Under the pieces are notes generated by a model that saw nothing but the letters and a program-made list of their open reading frames with translations, ran no database searches and was not told the origin of the DNA. This document shows positions 47,052 through 58,919 of a stretch of DNA of 64,000 bases, in pieces. The stretch is from Phallusia mammillata. Its lineage: Eukaryota > Chordata > Ascidiacea > Phlebobranchia > Ascidiidae. A program made the position numbers and the translations under genes. The DNA lies in NCBI GenBank assembly GCA_003260075.1, contig QLIY01000227.1, positions 62,001 through 126,000 on the forward strand, given 5' to 3'. How positions within the stretch are numbered: position 1 is the first letter of the stretch; each line of letters begins with the position of its first letter.

Positions 47052-50000
47052 AAGGTTCAAACTTAGGGGGTCCAAATTACACGACTTTCCCCTACATCGC
47101 TAGGGAGAAAAGAGGCAATAAAAAATACAATAGTAATCACTTTTCATGCAAATATAATTGCTGTATTTAAAGAAACAGTTCGAAAAATAAATTTGAATAC
47201 CCTATGTATATGGAGTCTTAACCAGTCCGTTGTTTCGTTATTGTGACAAACTTTACCCTTGTGTGTTTACGTAATTGCGTAATCTTGAACATGTGTAATT
47301 TTGACCTGTTTGCCCTACCCACGCGTTATGTAATGACCGCTCGTTTTGAATAATTTTTCAAAATCTGGCAAAGTGTTACGTGGTAAACTTCAAGTTTAAC
47401 AAAATGAGAGCGCTGTGGAGAAAATGTTTACATGTAAGTATAGCAAAGGGTAAAAACACACCTTGAATAGTGTAATACATGCAAGAAAGCTCTAGTACTG
47501 TCCTGTACAAGATTTGAATGAAACTAAAATTATTCTGTCTGTCAAAACTTGATGCCGCAATCCGTCTGCGTTCGGTGAGCGTCAGAAAGAAGGCCTGGCT
47601 CAGTAATAAAGCTTACTCGAGGTCTGCAGGTGTGCGTGTAGTTGGACGGAAAGAAAGAGCGGAATTGGCAATACCGGAGAAAAAACAGCGACCCAACGCT
47701 TTCAGTCTTTCGCTCAGGGCGGCCCTTTATTCTTTCCCGCTGGCACTGAGCAAAGAACAGCGTACGCTTTGCTGTTTGTTTGGAGATGAGTTTGCCGGCT
47801 TTTATGCCGTGAGGGCGTGTTGGTTGTGCACCCCGATCGGGCATTTATGCCTGTTGATCTTTATGAAAAGTGCTTCTGAGGGTAAAGGTGTGACTGTAAG
47901 GAAAGGTATGGTCGAAATGATGAAGTATTTGGAAGCTAGAATGTTAGTATTATCAACACGAAAAACGTAGTAGCCTAAAATAATCGGCCTTAAACAAAGT
48001 TATTGTAAGTTATTGGTGTCGTGGCGTTAACATTCTAAAGTCAGAGACCTAACCAGTTTCGTACCGAGACTGATAAAAAATTCGGTACACTATTCACAGT
48101 TTTAAATAATCTGAGCCAAAATCAGCAAAAGCAATGTAATAAGCGTTTTGTCAAAAACGTTTCTTTAGCTTAGAAAGCTTGTTACTAAACCAAACAGAAA
48201 AGTAGAAAACCGTTGACGTAACAAACTCTGGTAGTCAAGAAATTCACACCACTTCCACTAATACAGGAAACAGTTATTAAAATGTATCAGTATCAGTTCC
48301 TTGAAACAGAGTGAGAACAGCTGGTTACCGATACCCGGGAGTTATTCAAACGCAATTTGATTTCAAGACAATACTGCATATTGATTGGTAGATATTGATT
48401 GCATGGCACTCGCTCTTTTCAAATTTTTCATTAGTTTGGGTTTGTAATCAACTGTTCTCAAAAGTATGGCTTCGCACGTGGAATGTATTATGCCGAGCTT
48501 TGTGCATTCATTCAAGATTTTTAAAATATGTAAGAAGCTATGCATCCTTTTTTATTCAATACACAATCTTTTGAAAAAGCGAAAAGAAAGCTCGTCACCC
48601 TACCTAGACAGTTAATTGCATTAAGCCCTTCAACAAACCAGCTTAAATGTATGAAGTGATACTCTGTTTAAGATTGACAAACTTAAAAGGCAACCTACCG
48701 GTCTTTCCCACCCTCTGTACTACGAGTAAAGCCTTATGTCGTAAGTTTCGTGTAAACAAAATTAAGGCCGGTCTTATCCCACATCAAGGCTTCATCGTTG
48801 GGCGGCAGATTGGTCGATTACTTTTAAGTGTTAAACAGGCAACGTTTCTTTAACTGATGGACGTTAAAATACAGCACCAAGATGATAGCAGAGAGCCATT
48901 ACATCAGTGTAGGACAGATAAAACCTGATTTGGTTCTTAAGCATTTATAGCTTAATTATGACGTAACAAGGTGTATTGCTGCTCTTGTTTGCGCAACCTT
49001 AAGGTCATTTCATGCTTCGCTAATTTGGTGATAATAACAGCAGTTGTGTAGCAATTTTCTGCTAAACGCGTGTAGGGTGATTAAGGGAACAAATTGGTAA
49101 CATTAGAAAGTAGTTTCGTGTTGTCAAGTTGATGTTAGGCAGCGTTTAAGTCGAACTATCTGTTCCCACGGTTCCAAATTACATGTAACTTGCTGGCATT
49201 CAAAGCTGTACTGACCAGAATTAGAGGCTTCGTTATGCTTCAACAGTGCCTTTGACAGCTTGTTTTACCCAGCAGTGTCTTTGTCAACCTTAGACAGCAT
49301 AATGCATTACGTAAGGTGTCTTAGTGCCTTCTCTGAGAACAGACAGCAAAGAAATTCCTGTGCCAGTACAGGCGTGTTTCCTTTGCAAGTCTCATCCATT
49401 GTCGGTTCTTCTGGCCTGTCAAGGTTTGTGTTGCATTGAAACGAAAGAAAGCAGAAGCTTACAAGAGACTTAGGGCGATGCGGTTGAATTGCATAGCGAA
49501 AATATAACCCGGTGTTGGTGTTCGGTTTTTTAGGTAGAACTTTGTGCTCAGTTTTAAGTGTTCCAAAAGTATGTTTGAACTAATCGATCTTGATATAAAT
49601 TTGACAAGAAATGTGTTAACAGATTTAAACAAAAAAAGTAAAAAAAATATTCTTGGAAGATGTAAGCTGAGTTGGTAAAGCGAAAGTTATGAGATGTACG
49701 CACGGTTCATAGATTCGTTAAGTTTAAGAATCTGCACTTACAGCCACACAGTTTTTTGTTAAAGATTGTGTACGGAAAGCAGAAAACAGGTTTAAATTTA
49801 AAGCAATATTGTATGACAACAACTATCACAGTACTGCAATTTGAGGTAACCAGGCATCCAAACATTACTTATGGATCAGGTATGAGAATCTTTCCATCAC
49901 AAGACACCTGAGGGAGATTTTTAGACAGTTGGCTGTCGCGCAGTTGTCGTAATGAACGGTTGTGTGCGCGTCAGGTACAAGATATTTGCGGTGCGAACTC

Positions 50001-50274
50001 CGAACAGCAGGAAGTCGAAGAGATCAACGAGTCTTTATAGCCACTAACACTTGACAGTACAATTCACACACCGCCAAATTGTTTCCGTCCGCCCACAACC
50101 GCACTTTCTGTCAATTACACCGTCGCCAGGTTACATGCTTTATCACAAGCAAGTATGTTATGCAGCTGCCTGATTTTAGGTCAAGTACTTTAGTTTACGA
50201 GATACGTGTTTTCAACTTTAGCTTTATGCAAGTATCGTTTGAAATGACTTTCTGCTGGTGATGCATTGAGCTAC

Positions 50275-50595
50275 TTACTGCGAAACTACAGAGCATTTAT
50301 ATTGTTGATTGTAATAAAACCTGACCGATTCAAGCATAGTGATGCAAGTGTTGTAGCCGGTGGTATTGCTCAGAAATGTTGCTAAAGCGCAGCAAATTAC
50401 AGCAACAAAAGCTATCGCCATTGCCCAAGGCTCAAGAATACGGTAGTCGGACATGTGCAGTAAAAGTGCGTTGAGTTTTAACACCGCTTGACCTATGTCA
50501 GCCTGTGTGACGAGACTTATTGATCGATTGACAACTGAGGGATATCCATTGCTCTTTGGTGCTGATGTATCCGTAACAAGGGACCAATTGCACAC
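50275..50595 (-). other. Unrecognised 106-codon frame with one membrane segment
   Basis: The frame begins MCNWSLVTDTSAPKSNG, has a helix-like stretch (DIGQAVLKLNALLLHMSDY), a hydrophobic segment (WAMAIAFVAVICCALATFL) and an NTTG sequon after it. The composition looks more protein-like than most frames here. The sequence CGCAgtaagta at its end could be a splice donor. No family was recognised. Confidence 0.3.
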
Positions 50596-51127
50596 AGCTG
50601 TTTCGTAAAATGCACTGGTTGATTTGTTAATAAGTATTGGTTGAACAGAAAATAATGTTTTATTGCAGACAGGTTGTTTAAAAGTAAAACTGGTTTATTG
50701 ACCTTTATCTTCAGAATGACAGGGTTTTTTTTCCTTTTTGCAGTATTTCATTTCGTTCTGGTGAGCATTAGTTTTGTCAATTTGTTGAAAACAATCTTGT
50801 ATTAAACACATGCCAGAGGTGAAAGATCACACAAAAACAAGTCGACTTACCATAGTTCTGCGTTCAATATCAAGATAGGTTCCGTATTTTAATTTGGATT
50901 AGCCTACTGCAAACAGTGGCCTTATGCTGGCGGTCGTGTTGTATTAAAATTAGTTCGGCAAATTTCTGACTGCTGTTCAAAAATGTTGCATATGATTTAT
51001 CACTTTCAGTATTACTGTGACTAAAAGTGGGAGTAAAAAGATTGTCAATATTTTGTTGCGACGAATCAGCACATATAGTATGGAGTAACAGAAACACGGA
51101 TTTAACTAATAGGATTTACATGTAAAG

Positions 51128-51715
51128 ATGAAAGAAGACATGATGGTTTCAAGCCGCCGAGTTTTGATATTTATTTTGCTACTTATATGCGGTAAGTAAG
51201 TCTTAAATCCCTGTAATGCTGAAACCAATTAGCGTTTATTTTGATTCGTTTATGATATTGCTATTTGTTGTATTCTTGTAAAACATATGGTAACCCAGTT
51301 GAATGCAGGTAATATATATCCATTGCAGTCACAGTAAATCAGATATGCTGAGCAAAAGCGTTTAATAATTTATACGCCACGTAAATGGCAAAAAATGGTC
51401 ATTACATTTTTATCGTTCCTGCTGGTCGATACAAAGTCATATTTGTCTGTTTGTTTGGACTTTTGGATAACGATTTAAATGCACGCGGATTGCGCTTAGA
51501 ACATTTGCTTTGTAACCGCCCAAAAGTTTGATTTTAAAGACCCTTGCTAACCTTAAAACTATTTTTGTGGCAAATGGCATGTGCGGCATACGCCTTCCTG
51601 GAGAGAAATTCCTAAATCAACGTGGAAATATTTGCAGTATGTATTTTGCGTTCGACAGCGCCAACAAATCGCTTGTTTCCAAAATTGTCTTTGGGCCGAC
51701 GATGCTTACATTGTG

Positions 51716-51759
<44 letters not shown>

Positions 51760-54700
51760 CGGTCGCGTATTCGGCGTTTGTGTACATTGAGCCCACGTTC
51801 CACAGACGTGCTTGACAGGGCGTCACAAAATATCGTGGTACTTTCAATGCCAATTTTTATCTCGATTAAATTTTTATCCAATAGCCATGTAAATAACTAC
51901 ATTGCATCGCCAATATGAATAGCTACAAATACAGTTGTTATCTCATTTTTGCCAAGCGTTACCCCTGCTGTTTTATTGGAGACATAAGTTTTCATACACC
52001 TTCCGTTCTACGTTTACAGTCGTCTGTAACTGCTTGTTTATGTCTTGGTCGGTGAAACTGGCGCCATTGCGCAGTACTATTACTATTCATTGACATGTTT
52101 ACAACGGGTAAAATGAAAGTGCATGTGTGGTTTTCTTAAAATTGCAATTTGGATCCAGGTATGTGTACCAAAGAATTCCTAGCAATTTGAATTTCGTTTT
52201 GACATTAAATATGAAAAAGAAGCTCATTAAAACGAAAAAAAGTCACGATGAAATCAAAATTGGCAAAAGCAGAACTTACAATGAGATACATCAATCTTTC
52301 TTAACCCGACAAACGAATCTTTACAATTCGCAATTTTGCCCTGAAGTCTTCAACATAAGCTAGATATTGCCAACCACGGTATGTTCGTGTCAAGATTTTC
52401 GGACCGACATTTCTGGCGTTCCTGTGGCAAGGCCGGGTCGAAATGAGCGCGGCCGGTTATCTCTATGACGCAATCTTATGCTAATGTAAACTCATTCGTT
52501 TGATCAAACGGCAAAAGTTCGTTCGTGTGTCACTTAACCACCGGTCAAACCAGGAAATCCAATTAGCGGCAATGATAGCCGATAAAATCATGAATAACTT
52601 CAGTTTTGTAGATATGTTGTAGATATACCTTCCCCATAATACCTGAATGAAGGATAAAGTTTGTATTGACAGAAACAAAAGTAGTTTTGTGTTAAAGTTC
52701 ACCAAATGAAGGATATGTGTTTGTTACTTAACTGGTTAAAACTACACGTGTTTATGCGTAGCACATTTGCTCTGGGCAATATTTTTGTAATTTTTCTGCA
52801 TTAATGTTGCTGCCAAATTCAAAAAACGGCGTTCAGTTTCATTGAAGATGCAAAGAGACCGAAATAACCAAAAAAAAAATTGTTAAGCAAAAAAATAATA
52901 TGGACCTTCAAAGATTTGATAGAAAATTAAATTTGTGAGTTGTACCCATACAGTTGGCTATTCTGTCCACAAAAACAAAAAAGTCAATTGTATATCATGA
53001 GGTTCTTAAAGTGACCACGATACCATACTGTACGCTGCCCAAAGTGATGACAACTCTAGTCCAGCTGTATCCTGTGCGTCTGTCAAGTTATCGTAAATCA
53101 ACTTTCACCCAGTATTGATCAATACCCTCGATTTTATGAACTCACGTACCATCGATCGAGCGTTTAATGTTTAAACCTTCAACACTGAATTCAAACCAGG
53201 AAACGCATTTCGTTCATATTGCCCATGTTACGTAGAATACTAGGAACAATCAAATTTATTGTAATTTTAATGATACATATTTTGACACCTGGTAACGATA
53301 GCTGCATACATTTTGACGAGCCTCTTGAACCCAGCTATTGGTGGCCAAATCAGATAGTTAATATGTTTTGTTCTCGTCTTTTTCGACCAAGAAACTTTAT
53401 AATTGTGCACGAACTCATTGTTACAAACGTCAAAATATGGGAATTGTTTGCAGAGGCAATTTGCAAGACCTAATTGCTTTGAATAACTTCCTTAATACTT
53501 AGTCAATTTCGGCCCCAAATAACATGAGAAGAATGCTTTGTTTTCATTTTTCCAGTATTATAGATTGGAACAGTTTTTGTGCAATCAGTGAAGTTCAAAA
53601 CTTTTCAAAGAATGTAAACCAAAATTTGGTTTTCAGTTTTGTCTTTTATGTTGCATTAAAATTTGTTTTGACGGCGAAATAACGTGTATTCAATTGCCCA
53701 AAATCACTCCAATAAAAATACGGCCGTATTATTAGAATGTGATGAAAGTCATGCCGTTCGAGACTGTTTGCTTTTGTCGTTTACACAATGTAAAGGTCGC
53801 TTCGGCCGTTCCCCGAAGATTTGACAGCATAGATATATCATACGGAACTAAAACCTGTATTTTGCACCCCTTTCAAGGCTTCGGTCATCGGGATTTTAAA
53901 TCTGTGAACCCGAGATACGAAACATGGTCGCGCTGTCTGCGTTTCAATGGCACGGATTTGCGCCCACTGAAGTGGAGGGTTCATAAAATTGAGATTTCGT
54001 TTTGCGGGCGCACCCTAGCCTCGAGTCATGCCTAAGTTTGTTGCATTTTGTTGGAAAAGTGGATTTCTAGTGCAATTTGAGCAAATGGTCGCAAAGAACA
54101 TAGCAGGATCGGGTTAGGGTTTTTCGAGATTTGACTAGTGATAATGTCGGCAATTTTATATTGCATTTTGAAACTGGCTGTTTACTTGGCTATGATTCGC
54201 AGACAAATTTACAAATATAATTTACCGTGATTTATGCTTCAAGTTAGGAATTTAGTAGTAACGTGGTTTGCCTGTTGGGATGAATTATCTTTTGCAAGTA
54301 ACATTTAAAACAGACAAAATCTGATGTAAAATCGAGATTAAAAAATTTAGACAGGTAAAAGATTCTTCTGGCAAACCTAACAAACCTAAAATATTTTTTC
54401 CAAAAATGAATGGTGGAGTTTTTATTGTAGCACATCGACTAACCACATTAGATTTGTTTTCTGCATGTAGACCATCAAGTAACTATTATATTGCGTGAAC
54501 CCCTTGCGCCTTTTGTGAAAATAAAAATAAAGTAAACTAACACCCGTAAGTCGATTCTTGACCTTGTCGCTGCTCACATATTTTAGCAATACGTCAGTTT
54601 GTCCTAATGCTGTTTAGACCGAAAACCAATCCCTAAGGTTACTCGGACAAAAACTGCATTATGGCAAAACAGTAATCGTGTTTTAACAACGTCTGGAGTG

Positions 54701-56560
54701 CTGTAAAGGCCGGGTGGGGACCGTAGGGGTCAACAGTTTGGCGTGGAGCATTTGGTTCTCGCGGCGCGAAGAGTGTTTTCGCGGTTAATCAGCGAACGAA
54801 CGAGCTTCTCACTTGTCAGAAGCAGCCTCATTTGCGGTAAGGGAAGTTGCACGGCATACAGGCTTGAAAAATTCTCTCACATGCCTTGCGCGTTTTGTAG
54901 CTCTTTGGTGTAGAGACCGCTTTTGTAGAAAGGTATGATATGTCTGTAACGTCGTAATGCAATGGAACCAAAGTGGTGCATATAACAGTGCTAAGATTAT
55001 ATCAGATAAAAGTATATTGTTAAAATTGTGGTTTAAAAGGGTTAAATTTTTCTTACCAGCAAGGTTTGAAGTGTTGGGATACAAGGTACGTTTTCACAAT
55101 ATGCTTAAAAGGAATTAGTTTCCTAAGCTGGGTTGACATGAGTTTTTAGACTTCGATGCTATCTTTTATTTGAGTGACGTCATGCGAATTCGGGTTGAAC
55201 TCCAATTGAAAATATCTGTTTTGAAAGGTCACGGCATTTCTAGTGTTTTATCTTAAACCTTTTTTTTTCATATATGTTCTGACATTCAACCCCCCCCCCC
55301 GACATGAGTTTTTAGACTTCGATGCTATCTTTTATTTGAGTGACGTCACGCGAATTCGGGTTGAACTCCAATTGAAAATATCTGTTTTAAAAGGTCACGG
55401 CATTTCTAGTGTTTTATCTTAAACCTTTTTTTTTTCATATATGTTCTGACATTCAAATTGATGCCCCGGATATTGCCACAGATAGTATCGCGTTTTGTAT
55501 CTGCTCATATATAAAAATATATTCGACAAAGAACTAAGATAAAAACCGAGAGTAAGCCCTATCGCTGTACGGACAATCATTGCTATTAAGGGGTATACAT
55601 TGATAGCCTGCAATTTCAACATTTTGCAGTCTCAAATTTAGTGACAAATCTCGTTATGAGTGAAATAGTTATGAAATTACAATTTTTATTTCCAGTGGTT
55701 TAAACAATGTTTGCCTGTGTTATGCATTTACGGTTTGATCCCATACTAATCGATTAGCCTGTTATAGCATTAAAATTTTACCTTGGTACGTGATTTTACT
55801 TGTAAGAACGCTTTGTATATACTCATCACCTACAGTTGCGTATCTTAATTCAGTTACTTTTCTTTTCAGTTCCGAAACGAATTCTTACCGACCGTCTTCC
55901 GTCATCAGTGTTGTCTGCGTCATCAGACGAACCGGAGGAAAACCCTTTTCTTTCCACCACAACGGAGCTCCTTACCTCCACTACATCGGCGCCAAGCAAA
56001 GCAGTCCATCCCTCCAGTAAGTGTCATCGTACATTTTTCTGGGTTTCCTGCCACACTACAGCCGTAGGGTCAACCTGGGTGGCCGAAAGGTGCCTTTTTC
56101 GCTTCATTGACTGTCAGTAACCTTTGCCAAAATATAACGACCTGAATTGCTGGCTAATTTGGAACTTTTTCTGTCAGTGTTTTTGTCTTCATGTGATTGA
56201 TAGGTCATGTTTTATGCTTTCAAATCAATTCAAATTGGTTTATAACAAGCCGCAACACAAGCAAATGGCAAATGTAGTGTTTTCACTTTCAGTTCGAGTA
56301 GTTACGACAAGCACGTCTTCTGCAGTATCAACTACGACAGAGGTTGCGTCATCGATTCTCACGTCAACAGAAGTAGAATTGAACGTTACTGAAACGAAAC
56401 AAACAGGTAAATAACTATAAAAAAATCAACTGATATTTTGTTCTTACTTGCTTTTGGATTTTTCACTTATGGATTCACATTGGATTGTTAACATTTCGTT
56501 TCAGCTATGTTGAAAATCTTATCCAACGTATTCAGTGATTTGTGGTGTAAACTGTCATAA
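51128..56560 (+). CDS. Small secreted Ser/Thr-rich (mucin-like) protein, four exons
   Basis: Exons are 51128-51191, 55870-56016, 56293-56406 and 56505-56560, every junction phase 1, giving 126 residues. Exon 1 is a signal peptide: MKEDMMVSSRR then VLIFILLLIC, ending at a consensus donor (gtaagt). Exons 2 and 3 are Ser/Thr-rich (PFLSTTTELLTSTTSAPS; VVTTSTSSAVSTTTEVASS), with one NVT sequon, as in O-glycosylated stalks. Exon 4 adds MLKILSNVFSDLWCKLS and stops. Further phase-1 exons could lie in the 4.7-kb first intron. It converges on the receptor gene ending at 57203. No family was recognised. Exons 2-4 could instead belong to a longer upstream gene. Confidence 0.5.
51717..51757 (+). repeat. 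41-base poly-C tract, probable filled gap
   Basis: A run of 41 C in the first intron of the secreted Ser/Thr-rich gene, with unrelated flanks. Sequence hidden here could contain another exon. Confidence 0.75.
55135..55457 (+). repeat. Direct duplication joined by 11 C (55290-55300)
   Basis: Copies 55135-55289 and 55301-55457 differ at a few bases. Each carries a TGACGTCA palindrome. Confidence 0.8.
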
Positions 56561-56940
56561 ATGTGCTAAACTTGAAATTAAATTTCCTGTTAGATATACC
56601 AACATTATATGCTGGGGAAAAATATCAAAACTTGTATTTGAAAACAGCGGAAATGTGAAATAGGTAGGCTACACAATGCAAAAACTTTCAAAACGTAAAA
56701 TAGTAACCATTGCTGGAGTGCAAAAATAAACATTTTGTAACACATTAGGAAAAACAAAATTCAAATGACAGCATAGATCCCGCTAAAAATTACGTAATTT
56801 GTTTTTCTTCGCTTTTAAATTGAATGATGCAATGGCAAAGACCATTTGATAACATTTCCAGCTTCAAAAACTGTTTGTCACCAATTCTGTTTAAAGGTTT
56901 AGCACTGTTTGCACGATTTACGAGTCCAAATTTAACACAA

Positions 56941-57225
56941 CGCATGAACAAATATATACTATATTTGTGCACAGTATATCATTCAGCACATACGGTGTAC
57001 ATTAGAGATTGATTTAAACGCTAAAAAGTAACTAACGCTGATTGAAAAATGTGGCTTAGTTGGGAAAGTCCACATGGCCCCCCCCCCCGCATGAACAAAT
57101 ATATACTATATTTGTGCACAGTATATCATTCAGCAGATACGGTGTACATTAGAGATTGATTTAAATGCTAAAAAGTAACTAACGCTGATTAAAAAATGTG
57201 GCTTAGTTGGGAAAGTCCACATGAA
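56941..57225 (+). repeat. Direct duplication joined by 11 C (57078-57088), overlaps a stop codon
   Basis: Copies 56941-57077 and 57089-57225. The second contains the last codons and stop of the receptor gene on the minus strand; the first repeats its 3' end. Confidence 0.8.
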
Positions 57226-58843
57226 AATATCCATGCTTGTCTGTTGGCAAATTGCCGTTACCTCCGTACTTTACAACTGGAACAGCAATCGAGGCGACGT
57301 ATTTGTCATCTAAATCATCAACTTTGCGCGGACTTCCTTTGACAGGTGAAGAGTAGTGATCACGCTCTGTCGATGCCGTCGGTCGAGCGTCAAGTTTTAA
57401 AGTTACATTTTTCTTTGACGTAGACACTTCTGGCACTGGTATTGGCGCTTGACCCAAGTTTACCCAACTTTTAATGTCTTTTCGTTTTGTCGAATCCATT
57501 TCTCCAAGTACCGCCATGTCCATATAACACACCGTAATTGGTTCGGCTACTTGCAAGGTGCTCATTAACCCACCTTCGTTACACGTGGTTTGCTGTGACC
57601 ACGTGCCAGTCATGGACGACTGCGCATTGGGGTCAGGAGTCATCAATTCTGGAGGTGGCGGTGGAAATTCCATTGAACGGGATGAAGTACCATGTTTAGT
57701 GTTTCCAAGTTGTTCGTTGTTAGTCAGGTTTCCAGTACTGCACGTTTTTCTCTTTTGCCGCCGGGTCTTGGTCTTTTTGGGGGTTCTGTATTGTAGATTT
57801 GCGCCGCTTTCAGCCGCTGGTGGAGAAATTTCATCGTCTGAAAAAATATTTACAAATAGTAAAGCAAAAGCACTCAACTTTTCTTGGACCAAAAGAATCT
57901 GGTTAAAGGGATGAATGTTTGATCCTTAAATCGAACTTGCATTACAGTTTACTTTAACTGATATCCATTTGTATCCATTAGGCAAATCTGGGTGTGTGTT
58001 CAAGCTTATCCGTCTTTATAAAGTTATGGCAATGTCTTTTGCACAGCAGTAAGGTTTTTCATATCTTAACTCGTATCGCACCACTGACAGACAATAGCTG
58101 CCAATGAAGCAGATAGGTTTATCAGCTGCAAGCAGAAATGCTTATCAAAGAAAAATTCCCAGTCGGTGTAAAGACTGAGATTGTTTTCTTCTTTAAAGGT
58201 GGAATGTTTGGCAGACTTAATGAATGTTTTGTTCAAGAAAGATACTCAAAGGTAAAATAAAGTACTCGGGACTTTGTACTATAGTGTGTAAAGATGTTTT
58301 TGCTATACCTGTGAACATATCATCAAAGGTGCTCCCAGACCACATCGAAGCATTATCGTCATCTAAGTCCAATGCCGATCCAGCAGACTGCAGGTAAATG
58401 CGCGGTTTTAGATGATCTGTGCCCTCAATTGGAGCTTGCTCTTTCGGCACAGCGTCATATTGATGGGCTGCTTGCTTTGGCGAACCAGTTAGTTTTTTGA
58501 AAAATGTCTTCATTGCGAATTTCTTTTGTCTTGGAGGTGGCTTTTCCGGAGTCTTCTTATCCGGTTGTGTGTTGTCGGTGCCAGTGACGTATTTTACTGA
58601 AGGCACTGCAAAATAATTTGCAATAAACGAATAAGATTTGTTTTGCAAAAGTTCGGCGCCTAGTTAACTTGATCAGGGAAACTGGTCTTTCACAAACACT
58701 TGATACGTAATTCAGAGAATTAGGATGCAAGTATATTTGTAAATACATTGTGAAACACGGTACCTTATGATTAGGCGTTACAGATACACAAACATAGTAA
58801 AGTTGTCATTTAATTTGTACACGATTTCAAGAGGCTCTACAAA

Positions 58844-58919
<76 letters not shown>

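Larger units (their letters stand above)
45931..51127. other. Region without a confident gene
   Basis: Contents: a 37-C tract at 47014-47050, a GC-richer patch at 47520-47970 with a 150-codon frame of unconvincing composition, and a minus-strand frame at 50275-50595 with one hydrophobic segment. The remainder is AT-rich and featureless to my reading. A missing EVA1C-like membrane exon could lie here. Confidence 0.4.

Noticed and set aside
47518-47970. 150-codon + strand frame
   Set aside because: Both strands are open here because the patch is GC-richer. The composition is basic and low in conserved-looking motifs; possibly a promoter region or relic repeat, not supported as a gene.
53739-54035. 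98-codon frame in the first intron of the secreted gene
   Set aside because: Somewhat protein-like, but no acceptor or donor in phase 1 was found; not supported.
196-58919. Poly-C tracts as telomeric, i-motif or G-quadruplex elements
   Set aside because: Fixed 10-base lengths, strict strand bias and duplicated or missing flanking sequence fit filled gaps far better than a structural DNA element.
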